The notes under the pieces: generated by a model
What the model was told of the DNA's origin: nothing
The model's database searches: none
The model's input: the letters and a program-made list of their open reading frames with translations, nothing else
Source of the DNA: Paenibacillus sp. 37
GTDB lineage: Bacteria > Bacillota > Bacilli > Paenibacillales > Paenibacillaceae
Reading direction: 5' to 3'
Length of the DNA stretch: 64,000 bases
Assembly: GCF_008386395.1 (NCBI RefSeq)
Contig: NZ_CP043761.1
Coordinates: forward strand, 6,944,001-7,008,000
In this document: positions 26,430-33,935 of the stretch, piece by piece
Numbering within the stretch: position 1 is the stretch's first letter
Layout: the number at the start of each line of letters is the position of its first letter
Translations under genes and position numbers: made by a program

Positions 26430-28052
26430 TTATTCCCTCCCGTTCTCTACCAGATGATCTACAGCTGATTGCTCAATCGCAAGTCCACTCCGATAGCGTT
26501 CGATAAATGCTTCAAATCCCTTCACATCCGATGCATCTGGCGCCACTTCGACTCCCTCAACATCGTTAAAGACTTTCTGCTCCAGGAACACATCCAGGCT
26601 CTCCTCTTGATCCTTGTTGATCATGTACGAAGCCAGAAGCGCCATGCCCCATGCGCCGCCTTCACCAGCGGTAGACATGACCGACACCGGTACATTCATC
26701 GCAGCAGCTACAATCCGTTGTCCGACGACAGGGGTCTTGAACAGGCCACCGTGAGCCAAAATGCTATCAATGGCTACATTCTCTTCCTCCGTCAGGATGT
26801 CCATCCCCAGCTTGAGTGCACCGAAGGCACTGAACAGATGTGTCCGCATGAAGTTTGCCAGATTGAAGTTGCTTTCCGGGGAGCGGACGAACAATGGACG
26901 GCCTTTCTCAAGTCCTGTAATGTTCTCGCCTGAGTAGTAACCGTAGCTGAGCAAGCCACCACCATCTGGGTCTGCCTCCAAAGCTTTGTTAAACAACACG
27001 CTGAACAACTTGCCGTTATCCACTTCATATCCCATCGCTTGAGAAAACTCACGGAACAGTCCCACCCATGCGTTGATATCACTGGAACAGTTGTTGGCAT
27101 GCACCATCCCTACTGGGCTACCATCCGGTGTGGTGACCATATCGATCTCCGGATACACTTTGGATAGTTCCTTCTCCAGTACGATCATGGCAAATACCGA
27201 GGTGCCGACCGAGATGTTCCCCGTACGTTTTCTCACGCTATTCGTTGCTACCATACCCGTTCCGGCATCGCCCTCTGGCGGGCAGAGCGGAATGCCTGCT
27301 TGCAGATCTTGCGAAGGGTCGAGCAACTTGGCTCCCGCTTCTGTCAATGCACCTGCGTTCTCACCAGCGAGATATACTTTGGGAAGAAGACCCTCAACCT
27401 TCCACGGATAACCTTTGCTTGCGATCCGTTCATCGAACTGTTGGATCATGGATGGGTGGTAATTATGTGTAGACTCGTCAATTGGGAAAATGCCTGACGC
27501 ATCGCCGATGCCAATCGCCTTATTGCCCGTCAGCAACCAGTGGATGTATCCAGCCAGAGTTGTCAGATGATTGATCTGAGGTACGTGTACCTCTTCGTTT
27601 AAGATAGCTTGGTACAAGTGGGCAATGCTCCAGCGTTCAGGAATATTGAATTGCAAAAGTTCCGTCAGCTCCCTTGCAGCTGCTCCCGTCGTCGCGTTAC
27701 GCCAGGTGCGGAAAGGTACCAGCAGTTCGCCCGCGCTATCCAATGCCACATATCCGTGCATCATGGCCGAGAATCCGATCGAACCGACCGTTCGCAGCGT
27801 AATTCCATATTTCTGTTCCACATCTTGCTTCATCTCACGATAAGCCGTCTGCAGACCTGTGATGATATCTTCCTGGTTGTACGTCCAATATCCATCTTTC
27901 AGGAGGTTCTCCCATTCATAACTGCCTGACGCGATGGTCTCAAAACGCTCGTCAATCAACACCGCCTTAATCCGCGTTGATCCAAATTCAATTCCGAGCG
28001 AAGTAGCGCCACTGGTAATGGCTTCTTTCAAGTCCAATTGACTCATAATCAC
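26430..28052 (-). CDS. araB: L-ribulokinase
   Basis: 540 residues, FGGY carbohydrate kinase family. It phosphorylates L-ribulose with ATP. The N-terminal phosphate loop is [16 protein letters not shown], the middle has [16 protein letters not shown] and [12 protein letters not shown], and the C-terminal ATPase part has [16 protein letters not shown] and [18 protein letters not shown] lies 6 nt before a GTG at 28052, and an ATG two codons later is an alternative start. First gene of the operon, under an AraR-controlled sigma-A promoter with a cre element in the leader. Confidence 0.96.
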   Translation of the reverse strand: MIMSQLDLKEAITSGATSLGIEFGSTRIKAVLIDERFETIASGSYEWENLLKDGYWTYNQEDIITGLQTAYREMKQDVEQKYGITLRTVGSIGFSAMMHGYVALDSAGELLVPFRTWRNATTGAAARELTELLQFNIPERWSIAHLYQAILNEEVHVPQINHLTTLAGYIHWLLTGNKAIGIGDASGIFPIDESTHNYHPSMIQQFDERIASKGYPWKVEGLLPKVYLAGENAGALTEAGAKLLDPSQDLQAGIPLCPPEGDAGTGMVATNSVRKRTGNISVGTSVFAMIVLEKELSKVYPEIDMVTTPDGSPVGMVHANNCSSDINAWVGLFREFSQAMGYEVDNGKLFSVLFNKALEADPDGGGLLSYGYYSGENITGLEKGRPLFVRSPESNFNLANFMRTHLFSAFGALKLGMDILTEEENVAIDSILAHGGLFKTPVVGQRIVAAAMNVPVSVMSTAGEGGAWGMALLASYMINKDQEESLDVFLEQKVFNDVEGVEVAPDASDVKGFEAFIERYRSGLAIEQSAVDHLVENGRE

Positions 28053-28177
28053 GTGTATCCCCTCTCCGGTTGTGATTCCACATCCCTAAGGATGCATATA
28101 TAAGGTGAAGCTTCTACTTATGCAGTAACTACTCATGAATTTTGTATAAGAGGTTGTTCAAAAATCTGTGTTTTCAA

Positions 28178-28192
28178 AGAATACGCTTTCCT
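28178..28192 (-). promoter_or_regulatory. Catabolite-response element (cre) in the araB leader
   Basis: AGGAAAGCGTATTCT matches the Bacillus cre consensus WTGNAANCGNWNNCW with one mismatch. It lies about 10-25 bp after the predicted transcription start, a usual position for CcpA repression. Confidence 0.6.
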
Positions 28193-28206
28193 TTTCTGAC
28201 AGCCTT

Positions 28207-28235
28207 AGTATATTTTTTGTACGTACATTTGTCAA
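28207..28235 (-). promoter_or_regulatory. araB promoter with AraR operator in the spacer
   Basis: On the minus strand TTGACA (28230-28235), a 17-bp spacer and TATACT (28207-28212) form a near-consensus sigma-A promoter. The spacer holds the palindrome TGTACGTACA (28218-28227), core of the B. subtilis AraR operator ATTTGTACGTACAAAT. AraR binding here would block RNA polymerase without arabinose. Confidence 0.85.
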
Positions 28236-28417
28236 TCATATATAATAGTTATACTTACAAAGGACACATATTGTGCTCTATTTGGCTAGCCAAAGGTCTC
28301 ATTCAGCTATAAAGTGGCTATGCTGTAAGGTACACCTCTCTGCAAAAAAGCCGGATATGTACGGTTTATTTCGAAAAATATGCTGTTTTATATGCATTCA
28401 AACTGAATCATGCTAAA

Positions 28418-28433
28418 ATATGTACGTACAACT
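28418..28433. promoter_or_regulatory. Second AraR operator, upstream of araR
   Basis: ATATGTACGTACAACT matches the AraR consensus at 14 of 16 positions and lies about 35 bp before araR, which fits autoregulation. It is about 200 bp from the first box, so looping between the two is possible. A half-site ATATGTACGG lies near 28355. Confidence 0.75.
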
Positions 28434-28467
28434 ATTTGAACAACAACGTTGATATAGATGAGTAACG

Positions 28468-29577
28468 ATGAAAGAAGTGGACTACGTGAAGCCAAAATAC
28501 CAGGTCATCATTGATGATATAAAGAGTCATATCCTCTCGGGGGCATATAGCATAGGCGAACAGATTCCAACCGAGTTGGCATTACAGGAAAGCTACAATG
28601 TAAGTCGCCAGACGGTGCGGAAGGCCATTTTGGAGTTATCAAACGAAGGATTTTTACGAAGCGAAAAGGGTTCAGGAACTTACGTTAGTAATCAGTATCG
28701 ATCACGATCAGGCGGCAATACGTCAAAGAAAACCATTGGCGTAATCACAACATACATCTCGGATTACATCTTTCCTTCCATTATCCGCGGTATAGAGAGT
28801 CGTCTGAATGAGGACAACTACTCGCTACTGCTCGCCAGTACCAATAATGATGTGTCACAGGAGAAAAAAGCACTCGAAATGATGCTCTCCTACGGTGTGG
28901 ATGGCCTGATCGTCGAACCGACCAAAAGTAATCTGTATAATCCCAATATTGCATACTACCTGTCATTCAAGGAGCAGGATGTACCGTTTACGATGATTAA
29001 TGCCTTTTATGAAGAGCTGGAGGTTCCTTTCTTCTGTCTGGATGACGTGCAATCCAGTTATCTCGCCACACGTGAACTGATCGCCAAAGGCCATACCCAG
29101 ATCGGTATTATTGCGAAAATGGATGATTTGCAGGGCAAGTATAGGATGAAGGGGTATATCAAAGCACTTGGTGAAGCGAAGTTACGGTTCCATCCTGATC
29201 AAGTGCTTTCCTTTGATACCGCATCGAAACCGGAGTTATCCTCTAATGTAGCAGCGTATCTGGACGAAAACAGGGATTCGCTGACCGCACTGGTTTGTTA
29301 CAACGATGAAGTAGGTCTTGAAGTCGTGCACGCCTGTAGGCAATTGGGTATCTCGATCCCGGATGAGTTATCCATCATTGGACAGGACAATTCATACATC
29401 GCCAAGAACGCCAACATCCGGCTCACCACACTAACTCATCCGCAAGAGCAGATGGGCCGTGATGCTGCCGATTGGGTAATCAAGAATCTGCAAGGCAAAA
29501 AGGATCTGCCAACGAAAACCTACTATCAGCCGGTGCTGGTTGAGGGGGAGACGGTGAAGGAGATCGAAGTGGAGTAA
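28468..29577 (+). CDS. araR: Arabinose repressor (GntR HTH plus LacI-type ligand domain)
   Basis: 369 residues. A GntR-type winged helix occupies residues about 9-75 (IKSHILSGAYSIGEQIPTELALQESYNVSRQTVRKAI, seen in parts). The periplasmic-binding-protein-like sensor of the LacI/GalR kind follows (about 90-365; KTIGVITTYISDY, YGVDGLIVEP, ALVCYNDEVGLEV, LTTLTHPQEQMG). This HTH/sensor chimera is the hallmark of Firmicutes AraR, which leaves DNA when L-arabinose binds. It is divergent from araB, with two operators between them. The ribosome-binding site is weak (GATGAG), which would keep repressor levels low. Confidence 0.93.
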   Translation: MKEVDYVKPKYQVIIDDIKSHILSGAYSIGEQIPTELALQESYNVSRQTVRKAILELSNEGFLRSEKGSGTYVSNQYRSRSGGNTSKKTIGVITTYISDYIFPSIIRGIESRLNEDNYSLLLASTNNDVSQEKKALEMMLSYGVDGLIVEPTKSNLYNPNIAYYLSFKEQDVPFTMINAFYEELEVPFFCLDDVQSSYLATRELIAKGHTQIGIIAKMDDLQGKYRMKGYIKALGEAKLRFHPDQVLSFDTASKPELSSNVAAYLDENRDSLTALVCYNDEVGLEVVHACRQLGISIPDELSIIGQDNSYIAKNANIRLTTLTHPQEQMGRDAADWVIKNLQGKKDLPTKTYYQPVLVEGETVKEIEVE

Positions 29578-29638
29578 TATTGGTGCGGAAACGGAAAAGC
29601 GAGAAAGTTGTTACCGAGCGTTCCTGTCCAACACACTT

Positions 29639-29675
29639 AAAGAAGGCCGTCAGAATCATCTGCGGCCTTCTTTGT
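29639..29675 (+). terminator. Terminator after araR
   Basis: AAAGAAGGCCG pairs with CGGCCTTCTTT around a 13-nt loop, followed by GTTCTTG. Confidence 0.8.
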
Positions 29676-29751
29676 TCTTGTTCCATATAATGAGGGATTA
29701 ACCTTTTCCGATATAAATAATTTAATCTGCTTTAGCCGAAACAGACACCAC

Positions 29752-30513
29752 TTACTGCGCCTGATCCGCTTCTTCGCTTACCAAGCTTACAACGACGCCT
29801 TTCTTCTTCAGGTTCTCTACTACCTGCTCAGCACGATCATTCAAAGGATTGTTCGCCAGATATACCTCTGTCAGATGTGGGATGGTTTCGAGCACTGCAA
29901 TATCCTTAATGAGGTTATCTTCTACATATAGATACCCCAAGGTCGGATGATTTTTTAAAGGTGTCAGATCCTGAATTGTATTATCATTCATAATGAGCCA
30001 TTCCAGCTTTAACTTCTGAAGAGGACTTAGATCAGTCACCTGATTCCCACTGGCGAGCAGATTGGTCAGCTTACGCATATTTTTTAATGGAGCCAAGCTT
30101 TTGATTTTGTTATCATCCATAACCAGATTTTGCAGATTAGCCAGACCTGATAATGGCGAGATATCTGTAATCTGATTGCCCTCAACCGCTAAGAACGTCA
30201 ATTTCTTTAACTTGTTGAGTGGTTTAATATTTTTTATATTTTGGCCAGGCAAGAATAAATCCGTCATATTAACAGCATGTTCAAGACCTTGCAAGTTGGA
30301 AATCTTACTTTTCGTTTCCATAGCATATATGGATTTTAGTTTTTTTAAATCGCCAGCCTTTATTTCCTTCTTAGCCGATAGCTTCAGATCTGCTCGAATA
30401 ACTTTGGCCAAGACCGGGTCTTTGATAAGCGATGCAGCCGAGATAATAGTGGTCGGTAATAGTACAAAAACCAAACATAAAACGATCATACTTTTGATGA
30501 ATTGATTACGCAT
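29752..30513 (-). CDS. Secreted leucine-rich-repeat (internalin-like) protein
   Basis: 253 residues from the ATG at 30513, which AAAAGGAG precedes by 7 nt; an upstream ATG at 30534 lies 5' of that ribosome-binding site. A signal peptide (about 1-26, ending TTIISAA) is followed by six or seven internalin-type repeats of about 22 residues (LTFLAVEGNQITDISPLSGLANLQ pattern, shown in part). There is no wall anchor, SLH domain or C-terminal membrane segment, so it is probably released. The Asp-box fragment ends 26 bp upstream in the same direction. Role unknown; such repeats bind proteins. Confidence 0.82.
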   Translation of the reverse strand: MRNQFIKSMIVLCLVFVLLPTTIISAASLIKDPVLAKVIRADLKLSAKKEIKAGDLKKLKSIYAMETKSKISNLQGLEHAVNMTDLFLPGQNIKNIKPLNKLKKLTFLAVEGNQITDISPLSGLANLQNLVMDDNKIKSLAPLKNMRKLTNLLASGNQVTDLSPLQKLKLEWLIMNDNTIQDLTPLKNHPTLGYLYVEDNLIKDIAVLETIPHLTEVYLANNPLNDRAEQVVENLKKKGVVVSLVSEEADQAQ

Positions 30514-30539
30514 ATAGATTCTCCTTTTAAGCATCTTAA

Positions 30540-31256
30540 TTAGTGGCTCCGTTTCAAGGAGTTGAGGTCAGCCGTAACGATTTTACCTGTATTTCCAAAG
30601 ACGTACACTTTCCCTTTAAACTCCACCGCATCGTACCAATCGTCTACCGTCAAGACATCCTGCTTGGTCCATTTCTCAGCGTCATCGGAAAGGAAGATGG
30701 AACCTTCACTGCCGACAGCAATAAAGAGATTGCCCACGTATGAGATGCCAAAGGATCCAGTGTTCATTCCACGAGCATATAATTCGTCACGGAACTCTGT
30801 CCTCGCCCATTTCTTACCGTCCTCTGAAGTCAAAATAACCGCACTCTGTGCATTCCCATAGTGACTAGCAGTGGTCACGACAAATTTCCCGTCACCCCAT
30901 ACCACATCGAAATTATGTCCAGGGAACCGTGCCGGGATTTCGTTCCACTTCAGACCATCCTCGGAGACGAGCAAAAGCCCTTTTTCTCCAACGGCTACCA
31001 GTGTTGTGCCGTTTGATGCCATCGCATTGATTTTTCTCTTTACATTAGTGTTCAATGTTCTCCACGTCTTCCGATCCTTGGAAGAAAGAATCGTGCCGGC
31101 CTCCCCTGGCACGTAATACGTATTATTGGCATATAACACACTCGTAAGTGATTGAGTTGTCGGTGATTTAATGACTGTCCACTTTACCCCATCAACAGAG
31201 GACATCATCTTCCCGTTATCTCCTACCGCAAAAAAGTCCTTCCCTGACCATACAAC
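30540..31256 (-). pseudogene. 5'-truncated Asp-box (BNR-like) beta-propeller protein
   Basis: Five Asp-box motifs are visible at intervals (SVDGVKW, SKDRKTW, SEDGLKW, SEDGKKW, SDDAEKW), as in BNR/sialidase-like propellers. The first ATG is at 31208. The same frame continues upstream for 16 good family-like codons (VVWSGKDFFAVGDNGK) before a TGA, with no signal peptide and no start there. A full propeller needs more repeats and an export signal, so the 5' end has been lost. A shorter product of 222 residues from 31208 is still possible, with AGGAG 11 nt upstream. The LRR gene follows. Confidence 0.65.
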
Positions 31257-31317
31257 TCACCACCAAATATAATTTAAGATTCAGGAAGGGGAAACACATG
31301 AACACGAAGAGAAAGCT

Positions 31318-31335
31318 GCCCAATGTTCATTAGGC
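31318..31335 (-). terminator. Short hairpin after LuxR-type regulator
   Basis: The minus-strand RNA GCCUAAUG-AA-CAUUGGGC is a perfect stem with one G-U pair, followed by a weak AGCUUUCUCUU tail. Confidence 0.45.
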
Positions 31336-31346
31336 GGTTTGCTACT

Positions 31347-32072
31347 TCATGATAATTCGGAATCACTCTTTTTATTGGGAGACTTCTCCCTGCGTATGAT
31401 GGGGTTACTCCCGCTACCTATAACGGCAAGGTCATGTGCCCGGGCAACCGCACTAACACGATTATGTACCTCAAGTTTCGAGAATATATGTCTTACATGA
31501 ACCTTGACTGTACTCAAGCTGATCTGTAGCTGTTCGGCTATTTCTTCATTAGTCGATCCGGCTGCAATGCCCTGTAGCACTTCTCTCTCTCGCGATGTCA
31601 GTAGTGCGACCAGCGCCGGTGCTTCCACCACATATGATGTATTGGATATAGACTCGTCTTCATTGGCTGCATGGTTACCAGCCCATCCCTCAATTGACTC
31701 ATCCGACGATATACTGCGTTTATTCATTGCTCTTGTGATCGTCTGAGCCAGCCGAATTCTAGAAATTGGCTTGACCATATAGTCTAATGGATAAACGTCA
31801 TAGGCATTCAGCGCAAATTCTGCGTGGGAGGTTGTAAACACAATATCAAGTTCAGCACGAATTGAGCGCAAGTTGCGAGCCAACTCTAATCCATTGTCCC
31901 CAGCGATCATGATGTCCAAAATAGCTAGATCCACGTTGCTGCCCCGGACAAAGTCCAGTGCCTCTGCCGCATCTCGGAAGCTTCCGACAAGATTAACGCC
32001 TTCCATATTCGACAGCATTCGCTTCATAGCGAGCAGCATCGCGAACTCATCGTCCACGATAAGAACTTTCAT
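31347..32072 (-). CDS. Response regulator, receiver plus LuxR-type helix-turn-helix
   Basis: 241 residues. The receiver occupies residues 1-120, with acidic VDDE, phospho-acceptor Asp53 in LAILDIMIAGDNG, and Lys in YMVKPIS. After a linker of about 35 residues a LuxR_C domain follows (about 153-215; LTSREREVLQGIAAGSTNEEIAEQL, then STVKVHVRHIFSKL; shown in parts). The receiver resembles LytT/AgrA-type regulators rather than NarL ones. The gene overlaps the 3' end of the kinase gene by 26 bp, so the two are translated together and form a two-component pair. Targets unknown; nearby surface-protein genes are candidates only by location. Confidence 0.9.
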   Translation of the reverse strand: MKVLIVDDEFAMLLAMKRMLSNMEGVNLVGSFRDAAEALDFVRGSNVDLAILDIMIAGDNGLELARNLRSIRAELDIVFTTSHAEFALNAYDVYPLDYMVKPISRIRLAQTITRAMNKRSISSDESIEGWAGNHAANEDESISNTSYVVEAPALVALLTSREREVLQGIAAGSTNEEIAEQLQISLSTVKVHVRHIFSKLEVHNRVSAVARAHDLAVIGSGSNPIIRREKSPNKKSDSELS

Positions 32073-33801
32073 CTCCTGTTCCGCCTCTCATGGTGAAGTG
32101 AAACACACTTCCTTCGCCTAATTTACTATCCGCCCACAAGACTCCGCCGCTTCGCTGGGCGAATTGTCGGCTCACGATCAGTCCAAGTCCTGTACCTTTC
32201 TCGCCCAAGGTGCCCGGCAATGAACCCAGCCGCATTTCTCCGAATAATTGCCGAACGTACTCCTCTTCCATACCGATCCCATTATCGCGGATAGAAACAG
32301 TTACCTTTTCTCCCGATAGATGAGCGGATACATGGATGGAGCCGCCAACCCCAGTAAATTTAATAGCATTGGATAACAGATTGCGAATAATTAATCCAAG
32401 TGCTTCTCGATCTACATACGCACAAGTGCCTGGAGCAATACTGTAATTCACCCTAATCTGTTTTACCTCACTTTGAATATGCAGCATATGAAAGCATTCC
32501 TCCACAACTTCAGTTAACTCCAATAACTGTGGACGAAGCACCATGTCTTCACTCTGACTGCGGAACCATTCTAACAAATTATTAGTCATTCCCAGTGTAG
32601 TGCGAGTCTGGTTCCCCAACTGCTCAATGATTTCCCGATGATCTGGCCTGAAGCTTTCTCTATCTTCCTCCAACAATTCAACGAGTTGAAACTGCACCGC
32701 CAGCGGAGTACGAATATCGTGTGATACGATTGTAACCAGTTGATCCTTCAATTGGCTGAGTTGAGCAATTTGATCCAAATGCTGCTGTTTCTCCGTAATA
32801 TCGAAAATCAGAGAGATAACCCCTTGTCTCTGCTTACGCTGCGTATGCAGCGGATATATGTTAATACTGTACATCTTTCTTTCGCCATCCAACCAAACTT
32901 CAATCTCGACATTGCCCGGTTGCATAGACTCGCACAACGTGTACCAACTGGGCCATCTTGCAAGCAAATTCGTAATATTCTGACCAGAAATGGAGGGATG
33001 ACCCAGCTTCGAGAACCACTCGGAGGCTTGTTTGTTGTTGTCGATGATCTTGCCCGAAGCATTCGCAATTAGAATACTCTCCTGTAGTGTATCAAGCACC
33101 ATGTTCCTTGCAAATGGAACGATAGAGAAAAACTTGAATCGCAACACAATCACGAGCATGATCATACCTATAAAACTGCAGTAAACCGTAAACGAAAGGA
33201 GCCACGAGGACCATGCAGGGTGCACGAATCTAATAATCTCAAAAACAACAGAAAAAGAGGCGAAAAACAGAACCCACATGATCGGTTTTCGCAAATCACC
33301 GCGAATATTTCGAATATAATGAAATAACAAATAAAAAGATATAGCTACAATACTATAACAAATCATAGAGAACATAATGGAATATCCCGTTTTGACTGTG
33401 ACCAAATGACCATCATGAAGTTCTAATGATCGATAGATCATATGTAACTCTGAATTGAACCACATGAGCAGTGACCAGAGTGCGAATATGATGAAAAGCC
33501 CAATCTTCCAGCGGGGTCTAAGAAACTTGTCTCGGCCGATTAATTCGAGGGTGAACAATAAGAAGAAAGGCACCATTAAACTAAGAGCCGTTTGATGTAC
33601 ATTGCGAAAAATCAGCTTGTCTCCTAATTCATAGCTGCTTCTCTCCAGAATGACACCGATGGAGTAAGTAATTCGGCATACAATGACACCGAGAAGATAC
33701 TTTACACCACGCTCTTTTCTGAACCCGTATACCGAGATAAGAATGATGCAGGTCATCATTACCGAAGCAATCATAACAACAAGCTCTATTGTGGAATTCA
33801 T
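32047..33801 (-). CDS. Sensor histidine kinase, 7TM-PAS-HisKA-HATPase
   Basis: 584 residues. Seven membrane helices (about 5-225) form a 7TM N-terminal module. A PAS domain follows (about 230-340; ILIANASGKIIDNNKQ, with the loop ISLIFDITEKQQ). HisKA carries the phosphorylated His in IVSHDIRTPLAVQ. The HATPase has NLLSNAIKF, RDNGIGMEE and EKGTGLGLIVS. The signal is unknown; 7TM modules usually sense membrane-soluble or small extracellular ligands. Same operon as the LuxR-type regulator. A PAS next to the membrane part is also seen in the diguanylate cyclase at 21-22.6 kb, so the two share a sensor layout. Confidence 0.92.
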   Translation of the reverse strand: MNSTIELVVMIASVMMTCIILISVYGFRKERGVKYLLGVIVCRITYSIGVILERSSYELGDKLIFRNVHQTALSLMVPFFLLFTLELIGRDKFLRPRWKIGLFIIFALWSLLMWFNSELHMIYRSLELHDGHLVTVKTGYSIMFSMICYSIVAISFYLLFHYIRNIRGDLRKPIMWVLFFASFSVVFEIIRFVHPAWSSWLLSFTVYCSFIGMIMLVIVLRFKFFSIVPFARNMVLDTLQESILIANASGKIIDNNKQASEWFSKLGHPSISGQNITNLLARWPSWYTLCESMQPGNVEIEVWLDGERKMYSINIYPLHTQRKQRQGVISLIFDITEKQQHLDQIAQLSQLKDQLVTIVSHDIRTPLAVQFQLVELLEEDRESFRPDHREIIEQLGNQTRTTLGMTNNLLEWFRSQSEDMVLRPQLLELTEVVEECFHMLHIQSEVKQIRVNYSIAPGTCAYVDREALGLIIRNLLSNAIKFTGVGGSIHVSAHLSGEKVTVSIRDNGIGMEEEYVRQLFGEMRLGSLPGTLGEKGTGLGLIVSRQFAQRSGGVLWADSKLGEGSVFHFTMRGGTGDESSYRGR

Positions 33802-33841
33802 GAGGGAGGTCCTTTATGGATGAATTAGAATAATAATATAT

Positions 33842-33885
33842 AAAAAAACCTATATAACAGGAGTTTCTCTCCACATTATATAGGT
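33842..33885 (-). terminator. Terminator after SLH protein gene
   Basis: ACCTATATAA pairs perfectly with TTATATAGGT, with an inner GGAG/CTCC helix. Seven U follow on the minus-strand RNA. Confidence 0.85.
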
Positions 33886-33935
33886 CTCTCTAATACAAGA
33901 CAACAAATTGCAGTAAGTTCTATCTCACCTTGAGA

